Shown: in pieces, positions 54,973-63,929 of the stretch
How positions within the stretch are numbered: the first letter of the stretch is position 1
How the letters are laid out: each line of letters begins with the position of its first letter
DNA from: Zunongwangia profunda SM-A87
Lineage (GTDB): Bacteria > Bacteroidota > Bacteroidia > Flavobacteriales > Flavobacteriaceae
Assembly: GCF_000023465.1 (NCBI RefSeq)
Contig: NC_014041.1
Span: 3,478,001 to 3,542,000, forward strand
Reading direction: 5' to 3'
Length of the DNA stretch: 64,000 bases
Notes under the pieces: generated by a model
Seen by the model: the letters and a program-made list of their open reading frames with translations, nothing else
Told to the model about the DNA's origin: nothing
The model's database searches: none
Made by a program: the position numbers and the translations under genes

Positions 54973-55305
54973 TTAGATGGTCTCCTCAGATTCTTTGGTG
55001 TTACGATAATAGATCTTATCGTTTAACCACTCTTCTACTGCTAACGCATGTGGTTTAGGTAATCTTTCGTAAAACTTGGAAACTTCGATCTGTTCTTTGT
55101 TTTCAAAAATCTCATCTAAACTATCGTTGTAAGTTGCAAACTCATCCAGTTTTTCAAGTAGCTCCTTCTTGATCTCAGTATTGATCTGGTTAGCTCTTTT
55201 AGCGATAATCGAAATTGCCTCGTAAATATTATCGGTAGGCGCATCAATCTGGTTCTTGTCGAGCGTAGTGGTGTTAACCGCTGCTTCCGTTTTTTTAATA
55301 TCCAT
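54973..55305 (-). CDS. rpoZ: RNA polymerase omega subunit (Rpb6/RpoZ family)
   Basis: The 110-aa protein has the omega/Rpb6 core NIYEAISIIAKRANQINTEIK and ends LPKPHALAVEEWLNDKIYYR, in line with the divergent omega of Bacteroidota. It binds the beta-prime subunit and helps assemble RNA polymerase. It lies 10 bp after bamD and before coaBC, the usual order in this phylum. Confidence 0.85.
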   Translation of the reverse strand: MDIKKTEAAVNTTTLDKNQIDAPTDNIYEAISIIAKRANQINTEIKKELLEKLDEFATYNDSLDEIFENKEQIEVSKFYERLPKPHALAVEEWLNDKIYYRNTKESEETI

Positions 55306-55315
55306 TTTCCTTAAA

Positions 55316-56149
55316 CTAATTAAAAGTTTTCAACCTTGCTTGTATATCCTGGTAGGATTCGTCTACATTAGCCATATACTCTCCTTCAGGGTAACTTTTC
55401 TTGTACGCCTGGTAGTATTCAAGGGCCGCCTGTAAACGTTCCTGCATTAAATTTCTATAACTGTTTATCGCATAAGAATAAGCTGCATCAAATCTTAGGT
55501 AAAACGCTTCCTCACGATAAGGTGTTCCCGGATAATCTGCTATAAAATTGTTGAAAGAGGTAATTGCTGCGGTAAAGTTTCCTTCACGATAATTCCCCCC
55601 AATTCTCCAATATTGCTTTGCAATCTCAAATGCTTTTTTCTCTAATTTTAATCGTAATTCTGTCGCCATTAAGTTGGCTTCCTCGGCATACTCTCCCTCA
55701 GGATAGCGGTTAAGATAACTTTGTAAGGCTTCGATCGCTTTATTAGTATCTGTTTGATCTAAATCGAAACGAGGTGATTCTTCGTAATAGCTTTTAGCCG
55801 ATTTAAAAGAGGCTTCCTCTACTTTATCACTATTAGGGTATGATTGCACAAAGCGCTCAAACTCAAAACTAGATAAATAATAATCTCCTACCTGGTAATA
55901 CGAATCTGCAAAAAGATAACTTAGCTTTTCTCCCTGGGGCTTGCCGCGATACTGCGGTAAAATTTGTTCGAAGAGACGAATCGCCTTTCTATATTTTCGT
56001 TTACTATCTTCAGCTTTAGCTTCGTTATACAGATTTTCCGCAAAGGTGTATTTGTCACCCGCGTTGTCGCTTTTTAACACCTTTTGGTAGTCACCACAGG
56101 ACTGAAGTACAAAAAGTAAACCTAATAGAAGTAATCCTTTTTTCATCAT
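55316..56149 (-). CDS. bamD: Outer membrane assembly lipoprotein BamD
   Basis: From the ATG at 56149 the product has 277 aa with a lipoprotein signal (LLFVLQSC). TPR-like repeats run through it (AENLYNEAKAEDSKRKY, ADSYYQVGDYYLSSFEFERF, ALQSYLNRYPEGEYAEEAN), as in BamD, an essential part of the beta-barrel assembly machine. An upstream ATG at 56161 is less likely because a promoter box TACTTTTG at 56166-56173 would put the transcript start at or after it. It is the first gene of the bamD - recN run. Confidence 0.93.
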   Translation of the reverse strand: MMKKGLLLLGLLFVLQSCGDYQKVLKSDNAGDKYTFAENLYNEAKAEDSKRKYRKAIRLFEQILPQYRGKPQGEKLSYLFADSYYQVGDYYLSSFEFERFVQSYPNSDKVEEASFKSAKSYYEESPRFDLDQTDTNKAIEALQSYLNRYPEGEYAEEANLMATELRLKLEKKAFEIAKQYWRIGGNYREGNFTAAITSFNNFIADYPGTPYREEAFYLRFDAAYSYAINSYRNLMQERLQAALEYYQAYKKSYPEGEYMANVDESYQDIQARLKTFN

Positions 56150-56165
56150 TTGTAAAAACATCTTG

Positions 56166-56173
56166 CAAAAGTA
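56166..56173 (-). promoter_or_regulatory. Promoter -7 box of the bamD operon
   Basis: TACTTTTG on the minus strand fits TAnnTTTG. No clear -33 box is seen, only a T-run at the right distance. The box argues for the downstream bamD start codons. Confidence 0.5.
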
Positions 56174-56294
56174 CAGTTTTTGGAATTATAAAAAAAACTT
56201 TCCGCTTGTACAACAATAACAGTAAAAGCCTTTATTTATTATACCTAAGCGAGGTTTATTTTTCTTCGGAAAAAATTTTATCTCTGTAAAACGT

Positions 56295-56318
56295 AAAAAA
56301 GCTGCTCGTAAGCAGCTT
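56295..56318 (-). terminator. Terminator after dapA
   Basis: AAGCTGCT (56299-56306) and AGCAGCTT (56311-56318) form a tight stem with a 4-base loop; on the minus strand it is followed by TTTT. It separates dapA from bamD. Confidence 0.8.
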
Positions 56319-56352
56319 ATCCTAATCAAAATTTTAATTTATAAAGTTTTAG

Positions 56353-57243
56353 TTACACTACCTCAGCATGAAAATCATTTACAAAATCGCCGATCTTCGC
56401 CTGTAATACTTCTGAGGCATTCACTAAGGGAAGTCTTACGTTCTTAGAACAGATTCCTTTTTTCTCCAATAAGGATTTGATCCCTACCGGATTTCCTTCG
56501 GCAAAAATTAAATCGATTGAAGGTGCTATTTTATAATGAAATTGATAGGCTTCTTTAGCCTTTCCTTCTAATCCCAGTTTCACCATTTGCGAGAATGCTG
56601 CGGGGAAGCCCTGCCCAATTACAGAGATCACACCAGCCCCACCGGCGAGGGTCATTGGTAAGGTAATCATATCGTCGCCAGAAATCACCTTAAAATCTTT
56701 AGGCACCAAGCTCATTAATTTCATGGCCTGCACGATATCTCCTGCAGCTTCTTTTACGCCAATTACGTTACCACATTCCCTGGCAATCCTGGCTATCGTC
56801 TCCGGTAAAATATTAGAACTTGTTCTTCCGGGAACATTGTACAAAATAATAGGAAGCGGTGAAGCCTGAGCTACTAATTTAAAATGCTGAAAAATCCCTT
56901 CCTGAGAGGGTTTATTGTAATATGGAGAAACCGATAATACGGCTTTAAAAGCGGAAAGATCTGTAGTTTTCACCTGCTCTACTACTGCCATGGTATTATT
57001 CCCTCCAATCCCTAAGACCAAAGGAAGACGATTATTATTAGCCTTTACGATACAATCGATCACCTGCTCTTTCTCCTGCTTATTAAGCGTAGAATATTCT
57101 CCTGTAGTTCCTAAAACCACAAGATAATCAATGCCATTAACGATTTGATCTTCTACCAATCGTTCTAAAGCTTCAAAATCTATGCTTAAATCATCTTTAA
57201 ATGGAGTCACCAAAGCTACTCCCGTGCCTACAAACGCGCTCAT
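56353..57243 (-). CDS. dapA: 4-hydroxy-tetrahydrodipicolinate synthase
   Basis: The 296-aa protein has the usual DapA length and motifs: [36 protein letters not shown], the Tyr of [12 protein letters not shown], the Schiff-base Lys in [11 protein letters not shown], and [13 protein letters not shown]. It condenses pyruvate with aspartate semialdehyde in the first committed step toward lysine and diaminopimelate for cell walls. Its ATG directly follows the stop codon of the DUF6913 gene, so the two are co-translated or tightly coupled. Confidence 0.96.
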   Translation of the reverse strand: MSAFVGTGVALVTPFKDDLSIDFEALERLVEDQIVNGIDYLVVLGTTGEYSTLNKQEKEQVIDCIVKANNNRLPLVLGIGGNNTMAVVEQVKTTDLSAFKAVLSVSPYYNKPSQEGIFQHFKLVAQASPLPIILYNVPGRTSSNILPETIARIARECGNVIGVKEAAGDIVQAMKLMSLVPKDFKVISGDDMITLPMTLAGGAGVISVIGQGFPAAFSQMVKLGLEGKAKEAYQFHYKIAPSIDLIFAEGNPVGIKSLLEKKGICSKNVRLPLVNASEVLQAKIGDFVNDFHAEVV

Positions 57244-57753
57244 TTATCGTATTTGTTTTAGTTTTTTTAAGTATTTCAGGATTTCCTGTTGGTATGCATG
57301 TACATCTGCTGTTTCGATCATAAGGTCGGCTTCTTGACTTTCTCTTTTATGATCGATCTTTATAACTGATTTTGCACATTTAAAGACCAGGTTTTTTAGT
57401 CGGTTTTCGTTTCCGGAAAAAGCGATAAACACATTGAATTTCAATTTAAAAAAATCCTGAACAGCTTCATTTTCGATGTTTCCACCTGCTTTTATTTCTG
57501 AAGGTGCGAAAAAAATCGCTCGTTCATCTTCCACAGCAGCTGGTTTTGCAGTACAAACAAGAACTTTAAAATCGCCTTTCGCAATTTTTAACTCTTGCTG
57601 AAGTTTTAAAAGCGGTTTGACGGTTTCAAAAGCTTCAGCGGTGGTTACCAACCCCACTTTCGTAATGAATTTCTCATTTTTTTCAACTGAAACTTCCGAA
57701 TTCTGTTTCAAAAGCTTTTTTTCAGCTAATAAATATTTAAAATTCTTAAACAC
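57244..57753 (-). CDS. DUF6913 family protein
   Basis: A GTG at 57753 is taken as start (169 aa, beginning FKNFKYLLAEKKLLKQNS). The longer frame up to a TTG at 57774 would overlap a promoter box (TACATTTG, 57772-57779), so it is unlikely. The protein is soluble and its middle resembles the DUF6913 family of Flavobacteriia (VGLVTTAEAFETVKPLLKL, FFKLKFNVFIAFSG). No function is known. It abuts dapA, the usual neighbour of this family. Confidence 0.75.
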   Translation of the reverse strand: MFKNFKYLLAEKKLLKQNSEVSVEKNEKFITKVGLVTTAEAFETVKPLLKLQQELKIAKGDFKVLVCTAKPAAVEDERAIFFAPSEIKAGGNIENEAVQDFFKLKFNVFIAFSGNENRLKNLVFKCAKSVIKIDHKRESQEADLMIETADVHAYQQEILKYLKKLKQIR

Positions 57754-57771
57754 TGTGGTGATATTGGCCAG

Positions 57772-57779
57772 CAAATGTA
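57772..57779 (-). promoter_or_regulatory. Promoter -7 box of the DUF6913 - dapA operon
   Basis: TACATTTG on the minus strand matches TAnnTTTG; the transcript would start near 57766, consistent with translation from the GTG at 57753. No clear -33 box was found. Confidence 0.5.
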
Positions 57780-57935
57780 AATAATTTCACATAGAAATTT
57801 ACTAGCTCCAAGCCACCAATCTTAAGCTGAGTTTTCATATTTAACAGGTTTGTTTTTTTTGTTACAATAATTACACAATATTGAATTCGACCTCAATTTA
57901 TTCCGAAGAAATTAAGCCTACTTTTTTTATCTGCG

Positions 57936-57943
57936 TACCTTTG
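57936..57943 (+). promoter_or_regulatory. Promoter -7 box before the 5'-nucleotidase genes
   Basis: TACCTTTG matches TAnnTTTG and lies 19 bp before the ATG at 57962, which decides that start over an in-frame ATG at 57881. Confidence 0.5.
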
Positions 57944-57961
57944 CACTGCAATTTATGTATT

Positions 57962-58726
57962 ATGAAAAACCTGATTCAACAGCTCCCTCTCCTATTTTGC
58001 TTTTTAAGTCTTATTTCCTGCAAATTGGATACTGAAGTTTCCCGAAAAACTGTTGAAGGAAAAGAAATAGCGATCGATAGTACCATTAACGGGGATCCAG
58101 AAATTGAAGAGTTTATTGCTCCTTTTAAGGAACACCTAAATAAAACACTGGATAGTACTTTAGCGTATAATCCGCATGTTTTAAGCAAAGGTGAAAAAGG
58201 CATGAATACCGGAATTGGTAATTTAATGGCTGATATCGTGATGGAACAGGCGAATCCGGTGTTTAAAAGCCGGACCGGAAACAATATCGACTTTGTGTTA
58301 CTGAATTACGGCGGAATACGATCTGAATTAAACAAAGGACCGGTGACCACTCGCGATGCCTATAATATGATGCCTTTTGAAAATCAAATCGTCATTGCTG
58401 AATTAAGCGGAGCGAAAGTAGCACAATTACTTCACTACCTTGAAAAAAGTAAATCGGCACATCCTGTAAGTGGCATCCAGATAAAAATGGATAAAAGTTT
58501 TAAAGTGATTAGTGCCAGGATCAAAGGTAAACCGATACAGCCCGACCAAAATTATTTTGTAGCCACATCAGACTATTTACAACAGGGTGGTGATAGCATG
58601 AACTTTTTTAACAACCCGGTAAATTTATATGATATCGATTATAAACTTAGGAATGCGATTATCGATTATTTCCAAAAAACCGATACTATAAAGTCGCAAC
58701 AAGACGATAGATTTATTAAAGAATAG
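57962..58726 (+). CDS. 5'-nucleotidase, C-terminal domain lipoprotein
   Basis: The 254-aa product from ATG 57962 has a lipoprotein signal (LLFCFLSLISC) and the 5'-nucleotidase C-terminal fold: MNTGIGNLMADIVMEQANP, FVLLNYGGIRSELNKGPVT, DAYNMMPFENQIVIAELSG and YFVATSDYLQQGGDSM. This domain binds the nucleoside part of the substrate in UshA-like enzymes. The metal-binding half is encoded by the next gene, so the two proteins probably act together in the periplasm to release phosphate or nucleosides. Confidence 0.9.
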   Translation: MKNLIQQLPLLFCFLSLISCKLDTEVSRKTVEGKEIAIDSTINGDPEIEEFIAPFKEHLNKTLDSTLAYNPHVLSKGEKGMNTGIGNLMADIVMEQANPVFKSRTGNNIDFVLLNYGGIRSELNKGPVTTRDAYNMMPFENQIVIAELSGAKVAQLLHYLEKSKSAHPVSGIQIKMDKSFKVISARIKGKPIQPDQNYFVATSDYLQQGGDSMNFFNNPVNLYDIDYKLRNAIIDYFQKTDTIKSQQDDRFIKE

Positions 58727-58849
58727 CGGTACCTCCTATGGAGGGATTTAAAAAGGGAATGAATATGTACCAAAGGAACAACGCCAGTCGGTTTCTTTAC
58801 AGCTCCTTTAAAAGATTAAAAAACAAATTCTTAACCTGAATTTATTCGA

Positions 58850-59755
58850 ATGAAAAGAAGAAACTTTATTCAGCAAAGCTCGGCAGCCTCAGCATTTGTA
58901 GGATTAGGCGGATTATCTTCCCTTGGTTTTTCTGAAGCTCCAAAACATATTACCATCTTGCATACTAACGATGTGCACAGCCATATTGAAGCTTTTGGCC
59001 CAGACCATTACAAAAATCCAAATATGGGTGGGGTGGCTAAAAGAGCAGTACTTATTGAAAAGATCAGAAAAGAAAATCCCAATACACTTTTACTGGATGC
59101 GGGAGATATTTTTCAGGGTACTCCTTATTTTAATTTTTATGGTGGAGAGTTGGAATTTAAATTAATGAGCAAGCTCAAGTATGATGCTTCAACTTTAGGG
59201 AATCACGATTTTGATAATGGCATCGATGGCCTGTATGCGCAACTTCCTCATGCCGATTTCGATTTTTTGATTTCTAATTACGATTTCAGCAATACCATTA
59301 TGGATGGCCACACCAAACCTTATAAGGTTTTTACTAAAAACGGAGTTAGAATTGGAGTGTTTGGCATTGGAATCGAATTAAAAGGTTTGGTTAACGATAC
59401 ACTTTATAAAGAAACAAGATATCTGGATCCTGTTGAAAGGGCCACGGATATGAGTCATGCTTTAAAGCATGAAGAGAACTGTGACCTGGTCATTTGTCTT
59501 TCTCATTTAGGGTATCAATACGACAGCGAAAAAGTAGACGATCATAAATTAGCGGCAAAAACCGAGAATATTGACCTTATTATTGGCGGGCATACGCATA
59601 CTTTTTTAGACGAACCTACAATCGTAAAAAACAAAGCAGATAAAAATGTAATGATTAACCAGGTTGGATGCTACGGACTTTATCTTGGTCGAATTGATTT
59701 TTACCTAAACGGGGGGAAACCGGTGTCTGGGAACGGCCAAAGTGTAGAAGTTTAG
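58850..59755 (+). CDS. 5'-nucleotidase, N-terminal metallophosphatase domain
   Basis: The 301-aa protein has an N-terminal signal of Tat-like look (KRRNFIQQSSAASAF) and the calcineurin-like metal site: ITILHTNDVHSHIE, LLDAGDIFQGTPYF, STLGNHDFDNGIDG, VICLSHLGYQYD and IIGGHTHTFLDEP. This is the catalytic half of a UshA-like nucleotidase. It starts 123 bp after the gene for the C-terminal half; the order is reversed relative to the one-piece enzyme. Confidence 0.93.
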   Translation: MKRRNFIQQSSAASAFVGLGGLSSLGFSEAPKHITILHTNDVHSHIEAFGPDHYKNPNMGGVAKRAVLIEKIRKENPNTLLLDAGDIFQGTPYFNFYGGELEFKLMSKLKYDASTLGNHDFDNGIDGLYAQLPHADFDFLISNYDFSNTIMDGHTKPYKVFTKNGVRIGVFGIGIELKGLVNDTLYKETRYLDPVERATDMSHALKHEENCDLVICLSHLGYQYDSEKVDDHKLAAKTENIDLIIGGHTHTFLDEPTIVKNKADKNVMINQVGCYGLYLGRIDFYLNGGKPVSGNGQSVEV

Positions 59756-59798
59756 GCATAAATTTTGTTTCCGTTTTTCTATCAATCAAAAAGCGAAC

Positions 59799-60521
59799 AT
59801 GAAACATCATCTCTACGCCTTCCTATTTCTTTGTTTTCTCGTCTTCCCACGATCTGCATGCGCGCAACAAGTTGGCGCGGTATTGCAATTAGACGGTAGT
59901 ATTCTTTTTCAGGTAGATCACATCATTCTTAATCCCAAAGGAAAAATCGCTTATTTGGAACTCATAAAAGATATACCTATTACCGTAGGTTTAAACCATG
60001 AGCCGGTACTTTTGCTTGAGGAAAAATGCAGCTATCTTAAGCTACAGGAAAGCTTACCGAAAAGCCTTCACAATAATTTTGAATTGAACGCAAATAGTGA
60101 AATCTCTTATTTTAACGGCTATACGATCAATTATAACTTTAAAGATCAAATAGATAAAATTGGTACTGCTCCTGTGGAGTATAATTTTAAAAACAAGATC
60201 GATAAGATAGGCACTTATGAAATTTCCTATAATCTTAAAGGCAAAATCGATCGGGTAGGAAACTTAAACATCGAATATAATTTACGAAACCAAATAGATA
60301 AAATCGGCAACCAAAACATTTCCTATAATTTCCGAAATCAAATAGATAAAATTGGGGAAACCGCTATTGAATATGATTTACACTACCGTGTTGAAAAAAT
60401 TGGAAAATTGCGTATCGATTACAATCTAAGTAATAGGATAGAGCAGATTGGTGATTTAAGTATTGCTTATGATGCCCGGGGAAGAATTTATCAAATAGGC
60501 CACCAAAAATTCTTAAAGTAG
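59799..60521 (+). CDS. Exported protein of eight 16-residue tandem repeats
   Basis: The 240-aa protein has a signal peptide ending near SACAQ, a non-repeated N-terminal part of about 90 residues, and then eight back-to-back 16-residue repeats with the consensus I-x-Y-N-[FL]-x-x-x-I-D-K-I-G-x-x-x up to the last residues. The pattern of alternating hydrophobic residues suggests stacked beta hairpins, like YD/RHS-type or beta-solenoid repeats. No known family was recognised and the function is unknown. It lies 43 bp after the nucleotidase gene and may share its transcript. Confidence 0.8.
   Translation: MKHHLYAFLFLCFLVFPRSACAQQVGAVLQLDGSILFQVDHIILNPKGKIAYLELIKDIPITVGLNHEPVLLLEEKCSYLKLQESLPKSLHNNFELNANSEISYFNGYTINYNFKDQIDKIGTAPVEYNFKNKIDKIGTYEISYNLKGKIDRVGNLNIEYNLRNQIDKIGNQNISYNFRNQIDKIGETAIEYDLHYRVEKIGKLRIDYNLSNRIEQIGDLSIAYDARGRIYQIGHQKFLK
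60126..60509 (+). repeat. Eight tandem 48-bp coding repeats
   Basis: The repeats are in frame and contiguous (8 x 48 = 384 bp). The middle units (3-5) are most alike, sharing IDKIGN-type ends; the outer ones have drifted (VEKIG, IEQIG, IYQIG). Confidence 0.9.
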
Positions 60522-60736
60522 TATTTAGCATCTCCCAGAAAATCCCAAACCTGATTTTTTTAAAATAAAAATCAAGAACCCCGGGGAATTAACCCCTCAA
60601 TGAGGGATTAAAATCACGCCAATTTGGGAATAACCGGCAACACCTGGACGCTCTAAAAGTGCTGGGATAAACCACTCAAATCCTGGAATTCGACCTGGAA
60701 TTCGAATGGCTTTTATTGTTTTTGGGATACCGAAAA

Positions 60737-62668
60737 TTAAAATGTAATAAGCCCTGGGGCATTATTAATAAACACATCCAAAACCCCATCAGCTATTTTT
60801 ATTTTTCCATCGAATCTTGTGGCTCCGGGAATACTTTCAATTTCGGTTGCTCTTTCTGCAAATGCTGCGGCCTTTTCAAAAAGATTTTTAGCTTTTGTAT
60901 TACTATTCATTGCTGCCTGTAGTCCTTCTGCAGTTAGCACTAACGATTCTCCCCACAATTCCATGGCCTCGAGCCAGGGTTTAGTTTCTTCTATAAAAAC
61001 AGGATCTACCGCCGAGCGGATAATTGCCGGGGCATTTTTAAATTCCTCTGCATAAGTTTTCAATTCGGTAATCACTTTTTTCCTGGAAGCGGTATCGCCA
61101 AAGGCAATTTCCCTTCTTACTTTATCGAGTAAAGCTTTTAACCGGGGGGCCTGTTCCTGCCAGGGCTGGCTACCAAAAGTAGGCGCTAAATGTTGGGTAT
61201 CAAAGAACTTTAATAATGCCTGGGTTGCTTTTTTATCTCCATTCGCCAGATTTCTGGCTGCCATATACCAGATCAAATCTGGGTCGTAAGCCCTATCATT
61301 CCATGCAAAAGAGGCTACGCCAGTAACCGCAATCCTACTCGGCATTTCCTGATTCATAGGATTCGATAAAATTCCTGATAGTTCTTTAGATAATCCGGCC
61401 TCCCGATAACGATAAGGCGCCATTAATAACCTTCCTTTTGTTTGCCCGTAATCGTTTACCGGATAATTATCCCACAACAAGGTTTTTCTCCCAAATGCCT
61501 TAGCAGCCTTGCCGGCATCGTTATTGGAAATGGAGGGAGGTACCACATCGGTTCCCGTCCATTGCACAACAATCTTAGGATCTAAATTTTCAATTAACGC
61601 ATTTTTATAGTCACTTTCTTTGGCATCATAATATTCTGTAGGCACCATGATTAACGGACTCATATTAGGATCCAGTTCGTCTAAAATCGCCTGTAATTTA
61701 TTAAGAAGTTCAGATTGCGCAATTCCAGCGGCCTTTTTTCCCGATTCACCATAATGAGCTTCATCTTTATCACAATTCCATTGGGTATATTCAATATCAT
61801 CAAGGGCTACATAAAAATTCTTAACTCCAATGGTATATAATTCTTCAAACTTTCGCTTTAAAGCGTCAAGATCTGCGGGATCAGAGAAGCAAATTGTGGG
61901 GCCCGGAGAGATTGCATAAACAAAATTCACATGATTATTTTTAGCAATTTCAACCAGTGCAGACAATTCCTTTAGGGTCTCTTTTGGATAGTCTTCTCGC
62001 CATTCTGCCCTGGCATAAGGATCATCTTTTGGGCTGTAGACATAAGTATTTGCTTTTACACTGCCTAGAAATTTTAAATGTGCCTGCCTGCTTTCCATCG
62101 ACCAAGGTTTCCCATAAAAACCTTCGATAGTTCCTCGAATTGGCATTGCCGGATAATCCTGAATAACAAAATTTGAAACCGACTCCTGTTTGGTGAGCTG
62201 AATAAAGGTTTGTACGGCATAGAACAGGCCATCGTTATCCTTACCGGCTAAAGTAATAAGTTCTCCATCCCCTGTGGAAATTCCGGAAACGGCATAGGCT
62301 TCTTTTTTATCTGGCACTACCGCATTACTTCTTTCTAAAGCCTGCTGAATTAATTTCGAATCTTTTAAGCCAAATACGATATAGGTATGATTTAATTCCT
62401 TAGGAATTTCCTGTACTGATTTTACATACTGAACTCCTGATTTTTTTAAAGCCGCTATGAGCAATTCTTCAATTTCTGGACTTACATTCTTTGAGGGGGC
62501 TACCAAAGTGACTGAAGGAGTAATTACAAAGGCTCCCCGGGTTACTTGAAGGGATACCGGTTCTGGAAAAATAAGCGGTTTATAGAATGGTTTTGATTGA
62601 TGGTGCTGAGCGAAACAGCAATTAAAGCTTATAATAATCAAGATCAAGCTGTTTAAAAGGCTGCGCAT
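60737..62668 (-). CDS. GH84 family beta-N-acetylglucosaminidase
   Basis: The 643-aa protein has a signal peptide (LILIIISFNCCFAQ), an N-terminal GH20b-like domain (about 30-170) and the GH84 barrel: MPIRGTIEGFYGKPWSMESR, ANTYVYSPKDDPYARAEWRE, and the adjacent catalytic acids Asp290-Asp291 in FYVALDDIEYTQWN. A helical C-terminal part follows from about 480. The enzyme removes terminal beta-linked N-acetylglucosamine by substrate-assisted catalysis, close in build to Bacteroides BtGH84. It stands alone on the minus strand and is exported, so a role in scavenging host or marine glycoprotein glycans is plausible. Confidence 0.95.
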   Translation of the reverse strand: MRSLLNSLILIIISFNCCFAQHHQSKPFYKPLIFPEPVSLQVTRGAFVITPSVTLVAPSKNVSPEIEELLIAALKKSGVQYVKSVQEIPKELNHTYIVFGLKDSKLIQQALERSNAVVPDKKEAYAVSGISTGDGELITLAGKDNDGLFYAVQTFIQLTKQESVSNFVIQDYPAMPIRGTIEGFYGKPWSMESRQAHLKFLGSVKANTYVYSPKDDPYARAEWREDYPKETLKELSALVEIAKNNHVNFVYAISPGPTICFSDPADLDALKRKFEELYTIGVKNFYVALDDIEYTQWNCDKDEAHYGESGKKAAGIAQSELLNKLQAILDELDPNMSPLIMVPTEYYDAKESDYKNALIENLDPKIVVQWTGTDVVPPSISNNDAGKAAKAFGRKTLLWDNYPVNDYGQTKGRLLMAPYRYREAGLSKELSGILSNPMNQEMPSRIAVTGVASFAWNDRAYDPDLIWYMAARNLANGDKKATQALLKFFDTQHLAPTFGSQPWQEQAPRLKALLDKVRREIAFGDTASRKKVITELKTYAEEFKNAPAIIRSAVDPVFIEETKPWLEAMELWGESLVLTAEGLQAAMNSNTKAKNLFEKAAAFAERATEIESIPGATRFDGKIKIADGVLDVFINNAPGLITF

Positions 62669-62993
62669 GAGTTTTGGAAATTAGTGGTTATTAAAATAGC
62701 TTTTTATACTGCTGGATTCTTTAGAAATCTTAAAAAACAGTAGCGCTAACAAGGTATTTAATTTAAGCATCATTACAAACCTTTCATTTCTTACCATTAC
62801 AAAAAATCTTATATAAAGAAATTTACTCAAGAACCCTATACCATGGGTTATTACCCAGCTATGGTAGGCATAGGGAAGCTCGTAACATTATGATTATAAA
62901 ATTAGAAAGATCTAATCATTGTATAGAACTTAGATTTCAACTACTTTTAAATAATAGTGATCATAGCGTATTAGTATTTTTCCATTTATAAAG
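62669..62993. other. Divergent intergenic region
   Basis: This holds the promoters of the GH84 gene (minus) and the VIT transporter gene (plus). CCATGGGT and ACCCAgctATGG near 62843-62866 form an imperfect inverted repeat that could be a binding site or hairpin. No gene is seen, and no full TAnnTTTG box was placed with confidence. Confidence 0.4.
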
Positions 62994-63713
62994 ATGAGCA
63001 ATAAAGAACCCGAACAATTAGAAGATTATTTAGCGCCACATTACATACATCGAAGCAACTGGCTTAGGGCTGCTGTACTTGGAGCAAACGATGGTATTTT
63101 ATCTACCGCAAGTATTGCCATAGGAATTACGGCTGCCAGTGCTACCCGCGAACCAATTATCCTTGCAACACTTGCGGGACTTGTTGCAGGAGCACTGTCT
63201 ATGGCTGCCGGTGAATATGTTTCTGTAAGTTCACAAACAGATATTGAAAATGCCGATATAGAGCGTGAAAAAAGAGAACTGATAGAAACTCCCGACCTGG
63301 AATTAGAAATGCTAACAGCGATTTATATTAAAAGAGGATTAAAGAAAGCTACCGCGCTCCAGGTAGCTAAAGAATTAACCGAATATGATGCTCTTGGAAC
63401 ACATGTTCGAGATGAACTGGGCATCACCGAAGTAAGCAAAGCTAACCCACTACAAGCGGCCTTGGCATCGGGAGCTGCTTTTACCGTTGGCGGTCTTCTT
63501 CCTTTTTTGGTGGTTCTTTTTCTGCCTTTAAGAAATATGGAATATTCACTGTATGGTTTCTCGATTATTTTCCTGATTATTTTGGGCAGTGTCTCGGCTA
63601 AAACAGGAGGCTCTAAGATCACCAAAGCTATTGCTCGTATTACCTTATGGGGCACTATTGCCATGGGCATTACGGCGCTTATAGGACATTTATTTAACAT
63701 CAATATTGCTTAA
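62994..63713 (+). CDS. VIT1/CCC1-family iron/manganese transporter
   Basis: The 239-aa membrane protein has five hydrophobic segments and VIT family marks: RAAVLGANDGILSTASIAIG in TM1, GLVAGALSMAAGEYVSVSSQ in TM2, a cytosolic charged loop with metal-binding Glu residues (IEREKRELIETPDLELEM), and ALASGAAFTVGGLLPFL. Members move Fe2+ or Mn2+ out of the cytosol. The start ATG at 62994 follows a short AT-rich leader. Confidence 0.93.
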   Translation: MSNKEPEQLEDYLAPHYIHRSNWLRAAVLGANDGILSTASIAIGITAASATREPIILATLAGLVAGALSMAAGEYVSVSSQTDIENADIEREKRELIETPDLELEMLTAIYIKRGLKKATALQVAKELTEYDALGTHVRDELGITEVSKANPLQAALASGAAFTVGGLLPFLVVLFLPLRNMEYSLYGFSIIFLIILGSVSAKTGGSKITKAIARITLWGTIAMGITALIGHLFNINIA

Positions 63714-63929
63714 AATTAAATGCCCTATTAAGGTAAACTTCGGTGTTCAGAAAAAATTCTAATTACTATAAAAATACCAGCCATTCCGCTCTTTACGATT
63801 TTTAAAGTGATCGCTAAGATATGTAGGGACAGCCAAAACCGATGTTATGATCCCTAGACTGATCCTAAAAAAACTATATTTATAATACCATAACGAATTA
63901 TGCATCCTTTGAACCAAAATTAGATTTCT

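Noticed and set aside
60126..60509. CRISPR-like periodicity of 48 bp.
   Set aside because: The repeats are coding, in frame, contiguous and without spacers; it is a protein repeat.
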